The translations under genes were made by a program, and so were the position numbers. A stretch of DNA of 64,000 nucleotides from Sinorhizobium fredii NGR234 (GTDB taxonomy: Bacteria; Pseudomonadota; Alphaproteobacteria; Rhizobiales; Rhizobiaceae): the NCBI RefSeq assembly GCF_000018545.1, contig NC_012586.1, positions 558,001 to 622,000 on the forward strand, written 5' to 3'. This document shows positions 53,821 to 63,696 of this stretch, piece after piece. Below the pieces are notes generated by a model. It ran no database searches and was not told the origin of the DNA. It saw nothing but the letters and a program-made list of their open reading frames with translations. Each line of letters opens with the position of its first letter. Position 1 is the stretch's first letter.

Positions 53821-53890
53821 CTACCTTGATGATGGCTCAAACCCACGGAATTACCACAGGACGGTGGTCGTCGAGCGAGTTTTCAGCAGC

Positions 53891-54532
53891 CTATTGATGT
53901 GCGACTTGGGAAGCCGCCGACATCAGTTCCTCGGGATTGGGGGCCGTGAACGTATAGCCAACCTCCAAAACTTCAGTGAAGCTCCAGCGTACGATTCCCG
54001 CCCGGTCCAGTAGGAACTGACCGACAAGTTGCGCCTGGCCGGAAGCCATCATCTGCTGATCGGCTTTCGTAATCTGATACCTTTCCTTCTTGTTGAGAAA
54101 CTCGTTCATTGCCACTACGTCCATAGGCTCGGGCAACTCGCCCGGGAGATGAACCCGTATCGCCATGATCGTGTCCATCCCGACCTCACGCAAGCCGAAA
54201 GCACGATGCGAGGCTCGCTCCGGGTCGGACGCCGCGAGAAGATCTAGTGTCGGGTGGTACCGGAAATAGAGCCGCGCGCGTTCGACCGGCGTGTTGACCA
54301 CCGCCAGGCATTCGACGCCTTTCTCATGTAGGGCCGGTTTGAGTTGCGCCATCGCCGCGACATGGCGCCGGCAGAACGGGCAGTGTAGGCCTCGAAACAA
54401 ACCGATCAGTAACGGGCTACGGCCTCGAAAATCATTGAGCGCGACCTTGCCTTCGCGCGAGATGGCATCGAGTACAACATTTGGTGCCCGGTTGCCCGGC
54501 TGCAGCGGGCGGTCGACACTACCTGTGGACAT
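53891..54532 (-). CDS. AhpC/TSA-family peroxiredoxin-like protein
   Basis: This 213-residue thioredoxin-fold protein has the active-site stretch GLFRGLHCPFCRRHVAAMAQ with Cys51 and Cys54, after the typical PGNRAPNVVLDAISREGKVA. The CPFC spacing resembles redoxin-like peroxiredoxins (AhpC/TSA_2). It probably reduces peroxides in the cytosol with an external thiol donor. ATG 54532 removes a 10-residue upstream extension. It stands alone between the copper remnant and a gap. Confidence 0.87.
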   Translation of the reverse strand: MSTGSVDRPLQPGNRAPNVVLDAISREGKVALNDFRGRSPLLIGLFRGLHCPFCRRHVAAMAQLKPALHEKGVECLAVVNTPVERARLYFRYHPTLDLLAASDPERASHRAFGLREVGMDTIMAIRVHLPGELPEPMDVVAMNEFLNKKERYQITKADQQMMASGQAQLVGQFLLDRAGIVRWSFTEVLEVGYTFTAPNPEELMSAASQVAHQ

Positions 54533-55167
54533 GGACAACCTCCTCGCAAGAAAAGGCAACACGACAAGCGCTTCGGGGTTTGAGCCCGTGCTGGGCGCAA
54601 ACTTCCCGCGTCAGAGTAAGTTAGCGTTTGGCTTCTGCCACATTGCCGAGGTCGAGATTAAGCGTTGCAAGCCCATCTTAACACTGAAAAAGCATCTGCG
54701 GTTCGCCTGTCTCCCGAGCCGTCATGAGCGCTCGCTGTATAACGGACGGCGAGTTCCGGCTTCCGTGGCATTGGTGGATTTGCGCCAGCGCCAGGACGAT
54801 CAAAGGCACCGCCAGATGCTCACGTTGGTCGAGCGCACAGTGGATCTCGATTGCCTTCTCGGCGGTCGATACACCTCCCAGTGTCCAACGTCTTGAATCT
54901 CGGGCGGCCTCGATGTGACCGGATGCCAAATGAGGCGAATGACCTCACACGAGAGCACTCCCGAATGCTATTGCGGTGAAAGTCGGATTCCCGACCTCGT
55001 TTTGGACGCTCAAGTCTGCGACGAGCAAGTTCTTCAACGGGTCGATTACCTCAGAGCACTTCTTCGCGCTCCTGATCCGGCGTAGTCCCATCATGTGCTG
55101 GAACGGTCAAGGTATACTTCCACGATTGCGGTGTTCACCTAAACCAGACGCGTAAAGGGGCTCGCCT
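54533..55167. other. 635-bp gap without a confident gene
   Basis: Several short open frames exist; one on the minus strand (54678-54929, containing AEKAIEIHCALDQREHLAVP) has moderately coding-like composition but no ribosome-binding site or recognised motif. Given a truncated gene on the left and an intact LysR gene on the right, this may be decayed sequence. Confidence 0.45.
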
Positions 55168-56067
55168 TCAATTACGGCCCCATGCGCCCATCAGCATCTC
55201 GAGAAATCTCTCCGCCGCGGGCGACAAGGTGCCGCCGCGACGGCGGACCACGCCGATGGTACGCGATATCTCGGGATCGCCAATCGGACGTGTGATCAAG
55301 AACGGATGGTCATCCTGCGGGGTAGCCATGCGCGGCAGGACCGAAATACCGAGGCCGGCCTCCACCAGACCGAGCGAGGTGGACAGATGGGTCACCTCGT
55401 AGAACCAACGCAGCTTGATATTCGATTTTGCCAGGGCCGCGTCAAGCAAGGTTCGGTTGCCGCTCGATCGATGAACGGTAATCAGATGGTAGGGCTCGAG
55501 CTCTGCCCAGCCGACCGCGGGCTTGGCGGCGAGGGGATGATCCCTGCGCGCTGCCAGCACGAAAGGGTCTTCCACAAGCCGGTCGAAGATCAAGTCCGGA
55601 TCCGACGTGCCCATGATATTTATCCCGAATTCCACCTCACCGCGTGCCACGGCCTGGAGGCCGTCGGTCGCGGGCAGGTCGAGGATACGAAAGCGGATGT
55701 TGGGATACTCCTCGTTGAACTGGCGCACGACGGTCGGCAGAAAGTAGAATGCTGCGGTCGGGAGGCATGCGATTGTTACCAATCCGCCCCGATTGGCACC
55801 AATATCGCGCACGGCGAACAAGGAGCCGTCGAATTCCTCCAACATGCGTCGGACAAGTGGAATGAGCTCCGTCCCGAGGGCCGTCGCCGACACATGTCTC
55901 GTCGTGCGCTCCAGGAGCGGTGCTCCGATCGCCTGTTCGAGCTTCTGGATCCGCCGGCTCAGCGCCGGCTGCGACAGGTGCAGCGCATCTGCAGCGCGAT
56001 GGAAGCTCTCCAACTCGACCACGCTCAAGAACGCCCGAAGATCAAGGATCTCGCAATTAATGCTCAT
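55168..56067 (-). CDS. LysR family transcriptional regulator
   Basis: This is a 299-residue LysR regulator with the N-terminal helix-turn-helix LRAFLSVVELESFHRAADAL, HLSQPALSRRIQKLEQAIGA, PLLERTTRHVSATALG, and a periplasmic-binding-type effector domain (FYFLPTVVRQFNEEYPNIRF). It is divergent from the PrpF/GalD-like gene and the TauABC-type transporter, the usual geometry for a LysR that activates its neighbour on binding a pathway intermediate. The effector is probably the imported acid. Confidence 0.94.
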   Translation of the reverse strand: MSINCEILDLRAFLSVVELESFHRAADALHLSQPALSRRIQKLEQAIGAPLLERTTRHVSATALGTELIPLVRRMLEEFDGSLFAVRDIGANRGGLVTIACLPTAAFYFLPTVVRQFNEEYPNIRFRILDLPATDGLQAVARGEVEFGINIMGTSDPDLIFDRLVEDPFVLAARRDHPLAAKPAVGWAELEPYHLITVHRSSGNRTLLDAALAKSNIKLRWFYEVTHLSTSLGLVEAGLGISVLPRMATPQDDHPFLITRPIGDPEISRTIGVVRRRGGTLSPAAERFLEMLMGAWGRN

Positions 56068-56180
56068 CTTGCATCAATTTCCCGATTCTTAGCATTTCAC
56101 AAATCAACCGTACTTCCGATAATTGGATCAAATAGGCCGATTGATACGGCGATGACATAATTCCAGTGGAAGCACAAGCG

Positions 56181-57263
56181 ATGAACGACCTGTTGGCGAT
56201 CCCTTGCGTCCTGATGAGAGGCGGCACCTCGAAAGGTCCGTTCTTCCTGGCAAGCGATCTTCCTGCGGATGCCAGCGAGCGGGACAAGATTCTGCTGTCC
56301 GTCATGGGTTCGGGTCACCCGTTGCAGATCGATGGCATCGGCGGCGGCAATCCGGTCACGAGCAAGGTGGCCATCGTCGGACCTGCCACCATCCGTGGCG
56401 CTGACGTGGATTACCTCTTTGCCCAGGTGCGGGTCGACCAACAGATCGTCGACACGTCACCGAACTGCGGCAACATGCTTGCTGCGGTCGGCCCTTTCGC
56501 CATCGAGGCGGGTCTCGTTCCAGCCCGAGGGGAAACGACGCTCGTCCGAATCCACAACGTCAATACCGGCAAGATGATCGAAGCCGACGTTCCCACGCCG
56601 AATGGCAACGTCTCCTATCTCGGCGAAGCGGCGATCGACGGTGTACCGGGCAGCGCAGCGCCGATCGCGCTGACCTTCATGGACGCAGCCGGCGCGCGTA
56701 CCGGTCAGCTTTTTCCCACCGGCAAGCCTATCGATTCGATCGACGGTGTGGCTGTCACATGCATCGATTGCGCTATGCCGATGATGTTGGTCGAGGCTGG
56801 CGCGATTGGCGCAATCGGCTTCGAGACGGCGGTTCAGCTCAATGCTGATAAGACGCTGCTTGACCGGTTGGAGAGGCTGCGCATCGCTGCCGGAGAACGA
56901 ATGGGCCTTGGCGACGTGCGGAGCCAAGTAACCCCGAAGCCCGTGCTCATTTCCCGGCCAAAGTCGGGAGGCGACATCAACGTGCGCTATTTCATGCCGC
57001 ATCAATGTCACCCTTCGCTGGCGACGACCGGGGCCGTGGGGATTGCCACCGCCTGCATCAATGAAGGCACCGTCGCTTCCCTTCTCGTCGGCACGCGCAA
57101 ACCGCCGGTGGTGCTCTCGATTGAGCAGCCGAGCGGCCACCTGGACGTCAAGCTTCATGAAAGGGACGGCAAGGTCGTTGCCGGCATCCTTCGCACCGCC
57201 AGGCGGCTGTTCGAAGGACATGTCTTCGCAAAACCTGTCACGCAACTGGGTTGCGCGGCATAA
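56181..57263 (+). CDS. PrpF-family isomerase, 4-oxalomesaconate tautomerase-like
   Basis: This 360-residue PrpF-fold protein has the opening IPCVLMRGGTSKGPFFLASD and DLPAD, GIGGGNPVTSKVAIV, QVRVDQQIVDTSPNCGNMLA and DGVAVTCIDCAMPMML. It resembles GalD, which tautomerises 4-oxalomesaconate in gallate/protocatechuate 4,5-cleavage, as well as other PrpF isomerases acting on tricarboxylic or methylaconitate-type acids. ATG 56181 is chosen; the ribosome-binding site is weak. It heads an operon with an ABC importer. Confidence 0.82.
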   Translation: MNDLLAIPCVLMRGGTSKGPFFLASDLPADASERDKILLSVMGSGHPLQIDGIGGGNPVTSKVAIVGPATIRGADVDYLFAQVRVDQQIVDTSPNCGNMLAAVGPFAIEAGLVPARGETTLVRIHNVNTGKMIEADVPTPNGNVSYLGEAAIDGVPGSAAPIALTFMDAAGARTGQLFPTGKPIDSIDGVAVTCIDCAMPMMLVEAGAIGAIGFETAVQLNADKTLLDRLERLRIAAGERMGLGDVRSQVTPKPVLISRPKSGGDINVRYFMPHQCHPSLATTGAVGIATACINEGTVASLLVGTRKPPVVLSIEQPSGHLDVKLHERDGKVVAGILRTARRLFEGHVFAKPVTQLGCAA

Positions 57264-57308
57264 TGATCGTGGTCGCCGGGAGGGCGTCACCAATAGGAGG
57301 AGAATATC

Positions 57309-58310
57309 ATGCACAAGCTCATGCTCGCCCTCGCGGCAACCGTCGCCTTCGCCGGTTCGGCGTTGGCGGATCCCGTCCGCATCAGCGTCGGTTCTTATAA
57401 TCTCAACAATCTTCCCTTTCCGGTCGCCCAGGGGCTTGGCCTCTATGAAAAGGAAGGTCTGGAGGTGACCGTCGAAAACTTCGCATCGGGCGGCTCGAAG
57501 ACGCTCCAGGCGCTCGTTGCCGGCTCGACGGATATCGCCGTCGGCTTCTACGACCACACCATCCAGATGCAATCTCAGAAGAAGGCCGTCGTGGCCTTCG
57601 TGCAGCTCGCCCGCAATTCCGGGCTCGTGCTGGCTGGCGGCAAGAACAGCACTTTCGACCCGGCCAAACCGGAAACGATCAAAGGTGCAAAAGTCGGGAT
57701 CACCTCGCCAGGCTCGTCTTCCGATTTCTTCGTCCGCTATTACCTGCAGCGCAACGGCTTGTCCGCGGACGACGTCTCGCTGATCGGTGTTGGCTCCGGG
57801 TCTGCCGCCGTCGCGGCCCTTGAACAGGGCAAGGTGGACCTCCTCGTCAACTACGACCCGGCGGCGACCTTCATCGAGGCCAAGGGCGTCGGCAAGATCC
57901 TGATCGACGGGCGTAGCGACGAGGGTGCCAAGGCGATCTATGGCGGGATCTATCCAACCTCCGTCCTCTATGCCACGCAGAGCTATATCGAGGACAACCC
58001 GGAAACCATCCAGAAGGTCACCAACGCGACAGTCAAAGCGCTCGAGTGGATGAATAGCCACTCCGCTGAAGAGATCGTCGAAAAGCTGCCGAAGGAATTT
58101 ATTTCCGGCGATCGCGATACCTACATCAAGGCGGTCGAGAACGCGAAGGCGATCTTCTCGAAGGACGGCCATATCGACGAGGAGGATGTCAAGACTCCGC
58201 TCGCCGTCCTCAAGAGCTTCAACGAAAAAGTCGCTGCGGCTGAGATCGACCTTACGAAAACCTACACGAACGCGTTCGTCGGCAAGGTACCGAACGTCGC
58301 CGCCAACTGA
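57309..58310 (+). CDS. ABC transporter substrate-binding protein, NMT1/TauA type
   Basis: This 333-residue protein has a signal peptide (HKLMLALAATVAFAGSALA) and the NrtA/TauA-type fold: SVGSYNLNNLPFPVAQGLGL, EGLEVTVENFASGGSKTLQA, LVAGSTDIAVGFYDHTIQMQ, VGITSPGSSSDFFVRYYLQR. ATG 57309 follows AGGAGG. It supplies an organic anion, perhaps an aromatic or tricarboxylic acid handled by the adjacent tautomerase. Confidence 0.92.
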   Translation: MHKLMLALAATVAFAGSALADPVRISVGSYNLNNLPFPVAQGLGLYEKEGLEVTVENFASGGSKTLQALVAGSTDIAVGFYDHTIQMQSQKKAVVAFVQLARNSGLVLAGGKNSTFDPAKPETIKGAKVGITSPGSSSDFFVRYYLQRNGLSADDVSLIGVGSGSAAVAALEQGKVDLLVNYDPAATFIEAKGVGKILIDGRSDEGAKAIYGGIYPTSVLYATQSYIEDNPETIQKVTNATVKALEWMNSHSAEEIVEKLPKEFISGDRDTYIKAVENAKAIFSKDGHIDEEDVKTPLAVLKSFNEKVAAAEIDLTKTYTNAFVGKVPNVAAN

Positions 58311-58322
58311 CAGGAGGAGGTC

Positions 58323-59153
58323 ATGGCATTGGCCGTAGTAAAACCCGCATCCCCAACGGACAGTCCGCATCCAGCAAAGTCGATGGTTTCCATCGAATCG
58401 GTGACCATGTCCTTCGGCGCCTATGTGGCCGTGCAGGATGTGAACCTGAACGTCAACGATGGCGAGTTCCTCGCCATCGTTGGACCTACCGGATGCGGCA
58501 AGAGCACCATACTCAATGCGATTGCAGGCCTGCTGAAACCTGCGAGCGGCACCGTCTCGATCGATGGTCAGCCGGTGTGCAGGATCCAGAACGACATCGG
58601 TTACCTCTTCCAGCAGGATGCATTGCTTCCGTGGAAGACCGCGATCGAGAACGTGGAACTCGGTCCCATGTTCAAGGGTGTCGGCGGCTCCGAACGTCGC
58701 GAGCAGTCGATGAGATGGCTGGCCAAGGTCGGCCTCAAGGGCTTCGAACATCGCTATCCCCATCAGCTTTCCGGCGGTCAGCGCAAGCGGGTGCAGATGG
58801 CACAGGCGCTGATCACTGGCCCCAAGGTGATCCTGATGGACGAGCCTTTCTCCGCGCTCGATATCCACACCCGCCACCTGATGCAGAACGAGCTATTGCG
58901 GCTTTGGCAGGAGGAACGGCGCGCCGTGGTGATGATCACGCACGATCTCGAGGAGGCAATTGCTCTCGGTGATCGGGTCGTGGTGCTTGCCGCCGGACCG
59001 CGATCGCGGGTGATCGACAGCTTCCCCGTCGATCTCGAACGCCCGCGCGATGTCGCCGAAATCAAGCTCGATCCACGCTTCATGGATCTTTATCGCAACA
59101 TCTGGTCGTCTCTGCGCGGCGAAGTGGAGAAAAGCTATGAACGCCATGACTGA
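58323..59153 (+). CDS. ABC transporter ATP-binding protein, TauB/SsuB type
   Basis: This 276-residue ATPase has Walker A IVGPTGCGKSTILNAIAGLL, Q-loop YLFQQDALLPWKTAIENV, signature QLSGGQRKRVQMAQALITGP and Walker B VILMDEPFSALDIHTRH. It couples to the permease at 59137, whose start lies inside its last codons. It begins 12 bp after the binding-protein stop with a GGAGGAGG site. Confidence 0.94.
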   Translation: MALAVVKPASPTDSPHPAKSMVSIESVTMSFGAYVAVQDVNLNVNDGEFLAIVGPTGCGKSTILNAIAGLLKPASGTVSIDGQPVCRIQNDIGYLFQQDALLPWKTAIENVELGPMFKGVGGSERREQSMRWLAKVGLKGFEHRYPHQLSGGQRKRVQMAQALITGPKVILMDEPFSALDIHTRHLMQNELLRLWQEERRAVVMITHDLEEAIALGDRVVVLAAGPRSRVIDSFPVDLERPRDVAEIKLDPRFMDLYRNIWSSLRGEVEKSYERHD

Positions 59154-59910
59154 ACGCCTCATCCAAGTCGTGCTGCTGGTGGTAATTGTCGGCAGCTGGC
59201 AGCTCGGTGTCGCGGCAGGGGTTATCGACGTCTTCTTTTTCCCGGCGCCGGTCGACATCCTCAACCAGGTTGTTTCATGGGTAATGGACACCAGTTTCTA
59301 TAGCCATGTGGCGATCACCCTGACGGAAACCGTGCTGGGCTATCTGGTCGGAACGGCACTTGGCGTGGCGGCAGGCGTCTGGCTCGGTCTTAGCCGTTCG
59401 GCCGCGCGCATCCTGGACCCCTTCATCAAGGGCCTGAACGCAATTCCCCGTGTCGTGCTTGCACCGATCTTCGTGCTGTGGCTTGGCCTCGGGCTGTGGT
59501 CGAAAGTGGCGCTGGCCGTGACGCTGGTGTTCTTCGTCACCTTCTTCAACGCGATGCAGGGCGTCCGTGAAGTGAACCCGGTGGTGCTGTCGAACGCCCG
59601 CATTCTCGGTGCCAAGCGATCGGACCTGCTTCGCCACGTCTACTTCCCGGCGGCAGCAAGCTGGATACTCTCCTCCCTGCGTACATCGGTCGGCTTTGCC
59701 GTCGTCGGGGCGATCATCGGCGAGTATCTCGGTTCTTCCGCCGGCCTCGGATACCTCATCGCACAGGCCGAAGGCAATTTCGATGCAGTGGGCGTCTTTG
59801 CAGGTATCTTTATTCTTGCGATCTTCGTCCTGATCATCGACAGCGTATTGGACGTGGCAGAGAGACGCTTGATCAAGTGGCGGCCGAGCGCATCCGAACG
59901 CCCGGCTTGA
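59137..59910 (+). CDS. ABC transporter permease, TauC/SsuC type
   Basis: This 257-residue permease has about six helices and the EAA loop NARILGAKRSDLLRHVYFPA, after NAIPRVVLAPIFVLWLGLGL. ATG 59137 overlaps the ATPase gene by 17 bp; ATG 59146 is an alternative. It completes the importer with the genes at 57309 and 58323. Confidence 0.92.
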   Translation: MNAMTERLIQVVLLVVIVGSWQLGVAAGVIDVFFFPAPVDILNQVVSWVMDTSFYSHVAITLTETVLGYLVGTALGVAAGVWLGLSRSAARILDPFIKGLNAIPRVVLAPIFVLWLGLGLWSKVALAVTLVFFVTFFNAMQGVREVNPVVLSNARILGAKRSDLLRHVYFPAAASWILSSLRTSVGFAVVGAIIGEYLGSSAGLGYLIAQAEGNFDAVGVFAGIFILAIFVLIIDSVLDVAERRLIKWRPSASERPA

Positions 59911-59951
59911 AGCAGATCTTTGACCCGGCACTAGGCAAACCCATTGACGCC

Positions 59952-59985
59952 GCGTTCTCCCCTTCGGTCATGAAGGGGAGAACGC
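59952..59985 (+). terminator. Hairpin downstream of the TauABC-type operon
   Basis: A perfect 14-bp stem (GCGTTCTCCCCTTC and complement) with loop GGTCAT lies 42 bp after the permease stop. The CTCCCC/GGGGAG core is of the type seen in rhizobial intergenic repeats. No T-run follows. Confidence 0.55.
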
Positions 59986-60077
59986 TAGCGCCAGCGGAAT
60001 TCGATGCACTACGTTCGCAACCGCTCGCGAACTCGGTCTGCCTGGTCAGCGTTGTCGTGCGCTGCTCGTGCTAATGT

Positions 60078-60263
60078 TCAATGGCCGCGTCGGGCGAATA
60101 TCTGCTGCAGGGTCTGGGCCAGAATATCCTCGCGGCTGATCTTGTCGTACAGGGCGTAAAAGCGATAGTCGGCTTCCGCCTTGGCTTTCGCGCGTAACGC
60201 GGTCTGCAGTTTCTCGACACTTGTCGGAGTTGATAGGTTTCCCAAGCTCCGGCCCCTCTCCAC
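60078..60263 (-). pseudogene. Group II intron reverse transcriptase, N-terminal fragment
   Basis: The frame reads SVEKLQTALRAKAKAEADYR, FYALYDKISREDILA, which is the conserved N-terminal start of group II intron-encoded reverse transcriptases. The similarity stops after about 48 residues and a short unrelated tail leads to a stop at 60078. No reverse-transcriptase catalytic YxDD domain or intron RNA domain V was found nearby. It is a leftover of an intron or of a deletion through one. Confidence 0.75.
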
Positions 60264-60364
60264 TTGCCGCGTTCGATTTGAACAGCCTATCCACTAGAGG
60301 CACATCCGCCCCCCACCACCAAAGCCGTTGCAAAGCTTGGGGTCGTTTTCGCGTTTCCAGATTG

Positions 60365-61246
60365 TCAGGCGGAACCGGCATTTTCCGCCATATAGTCCAG
60401 ATCCTTGAGCGTATCATCCGACAGATTGATTTTGGCCGCAGCGATGTTTTCACGCAGATGGGCGACGGACGACGTGCCGGGGATCAGAAGGATGTTAGGC
60501 GCGCGGCGAAGCAGCCATGCGAGCGCGACCTGCATCGGTGTTGCGGCAAGGCGTTGGGCGATCGCGGATAAGGTGGACGACTGCAATGGCGTGAACCCGC
60601 CGAGCGGAAAGAAGGGGACATAGGCAATGCCGTCGCGAGCGAGATCGTCGATCAGGGCGTCATCAGCGCGATGCGCCAGATTGTAGCGGTTCTGAACACA
60701 GACGATATCGCAGATCCGGCGTCCTTCGGTAACCTGCGCAGGCGTGACGTTGCTCAGGCCGATATGGCGCACCAGGCCTTGTTGCTGAAGCTCGGCCAGA
60801 GCCGCGAGTGGCGCCTCGATCGACCCTTCAGAAGGGCCGTGCGCATCGAACATGATGCGGAGGTTCACCACGTCCAACACGTCGAGCCCGAGGCTGCGCA
60901 GGTTCCCATGCACCGCCTGTGTCAGTTCTTCGGCCGAAAAGGCGGGGAGCCATCCGCCATTTTCGTCGCGTCGGGCGCCGATCTTCGTGACGATGACGAG
61001 ATCGTCGGGATAAGGTGCGAGCGCCTGGCGGATCAGCTTGTTGGTGATATGCGGGCCGTAGAAATCGCTGGTATCGATGTGGTTCACGCCGGCAGCCACG
61101 GCCTGGCGCAGCACGGCGAGTGCCGCATCCTGATCCCTGGGCGGGCCGAACACGCCGGGCCCGGCGAGCTGCATGGCGCCGTAACCGAGACGTTTTACGG
61201 TGCAGTCGCCAAGCGTGAAGGTTCCTGACTGGTCGATGCTGGTCAT
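60365..61246 (-). CDS. Aldo/keto reductase (YdbC-like)
   Basis: This 293-residue aldo/keto reductase shows LGYGAMQLAGPGVFGPPRDQ, NHIDTSDFYGPHITNKLIRQ (catalytic Asp and Tyr), IVTKIGARRDENGGW (Lys), RHIGLSNVTPAQVTEGRR and LIPGTSSVAHLRENIAAA. At the place of the usual catalytic His the sequence reads VVNLRIM, as I recall for the YdbC subgroup. It reduces aldehydes with NADPH. It is divergent from a broken LysR gene, its probable former regulator. Confidence 0.9.
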   Translation of the reverse strand: MTSIDQSGTFTLGDCTVKRLGYGAMQLAGPGVFGPPRDQDAALAVLRQAVAAGVNHIDTSDFYGPHITNKLIRQALAPYPDDLVIVTKIGARRDENGGWLPAFSAEELTQAVHGNLRSLGLDVLDVVNLRIMFDAHGPSEGSIEAPLAALAELQQQGLVRHIGLSNVTPAQVTEGRRICDIVCVQNRYNLAHRADDALIDDLARDGIAYVPFFPLGGFTPLQSSTLSAIAQRLAATPMQVALAWLLRRAPNILLIPGTSSVAHLRENIAAAKINLSDDTLKDLDYMAENAGSA

Positions 61247-61338
61247 GATCTCTCCTTATCTGACGGTGCACAGATAAGCGTTGCTGGAATGCGCGATAAT
61301 CCGGTACAATCCGCACAGGCTGTACGGATTCGCGAACG

Positions 61339-61629
61339 ATGAAGGTGGACCTAAGCGATCTGAACGCTTTTGTGGCGGTGGCGCGCGCCGGTTCCGCGAC
61401 GCCGCACGCCCAAGCGGCGCAAGCGCGTAGGGTTCTTCAGCGAAACGGTGCGGCGTCTGGAAAGCCTGCTCGGGGTCAGGCTGCTGAACCGGACCACGCG
61501 CAGCGTCGTGGTGACCGAGGCGGCGTCCTCGAGCCCGTCCTCGAGCCCGTCCTCGAGCCCGTTCTCGAGCCCGTTCTCGAGCCATGGTGGGAGCGCTTCT
61601 CGGGGCCGTTCCTCTACTATCCCGGATGA
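61339..61629 (+). pseudogene. Broken LysR regulator next to the aldo/keto reductase
   Basis: The start (MKVDLSDLNAFVAVARAG) is LysR-like, but the expected continuation (SETVRRLESLLGVRLLNRTT, then RSVVVTEA) appears in another frame from about 61438, so an indel near 61395 breaks the helix-turn-helix. Soon after, a 12-bp tandem repeat replaces normal sequence and the effector domain is missing. It sits 92 bp from and divergent to the aldo/keto reductase, the standard position for its regulator. Confidence 0.7.
61525..61583 (+). repeat. 12-bp tandem repeat, five units
   Basis: The unit GTCCTCGAGCCC occurs three times, followed by two GTTCTCGAGCC(C/A) variants, all head to tail. Because 12 is a multiple of 3, it extends the reading frame (as LEPV repeats in one frame and SSPS in another) without breaking it. 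It lies within the broken LysR gene. Confidence 0.95.
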
Positions 61630-62034
61630 CGCCTGGTGCCCACTGCGCTTAGGGGCATTCATCGACTTCATTAAAGCGTCGGCCGGCCAATCCTGACGTT
61701 TGGTGGACGAGCAAGTTCGTCACCGCGGGTATCGTCGAATACAGACGATCATGGAACGGCTGACGACACGGATGTCGGCATCGAGATTCAGCTACGTCGT
61801 CTTGAAATCGCCGATTGTCAAATCGCACATGCCGCTGACGAGCCTGTTTCCGGTGTAATTTGGATTGTCGCGATCGATCGACGGTTGCCCTTGAATTAGC
61901 CTCAGTCCCTTCTCCCCGTTCTGACGGGGAGAAGGGACTGAGGCTAATGCGGCATCGTCCCATCGCCCCGTCTTCACGGGAAGAAGGTGCCGGCAGGCGG
62001 CTGAGGGGCTGCTGCAGCGCGAGACCGCAGCCCG
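61630..62034. other. 405-bp intergenic region with rhizobial repeat
   Basis: No gene is apparent. The right part contains a long hairpin (61895-61948) followed by a segment with GAAGAAGGTGCCGGCAG and GCTGAGGGGC, which resembles a mosaic intergenic element common in Sinorhizobium/Rhizobium chromosomes and plasmids. Confidence 0.55.
61895..61948. repeat. 25-bp-stem perfect hairpin repeat
   Basis: Arms at 61895-61919 and 61924-61948 are perfectly complementary over 25 bp around the loop TCTG. The core is CTTCTCCCCGT/ACGGGGAGAAG. The element may act as a bidirectional terminator between convergent transcripts (broken LysR and the dipeptide ABC operon) and looks like a dispersed rhizobial repeat. 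Confidence 0.85.

Positions 62035-63695
<1,661 letters not shown>

Positions 63696-63696
<1 letters not shown>

Noticed and set aside
56457..58877. An 806-codon open frame antisense to the PrpF-like, binding-protein and ATPase genes
   Set aside because: It spans three well-supported genes on the other strand, and its histidine/arginine/aspartate-rich text is typical of reverse-complement shadows.
61525..61583. Possible CRISPR-like array
   Set aside because: The units are 12 bp and adjacent with no spacers, so this is a simple tandem repeat.
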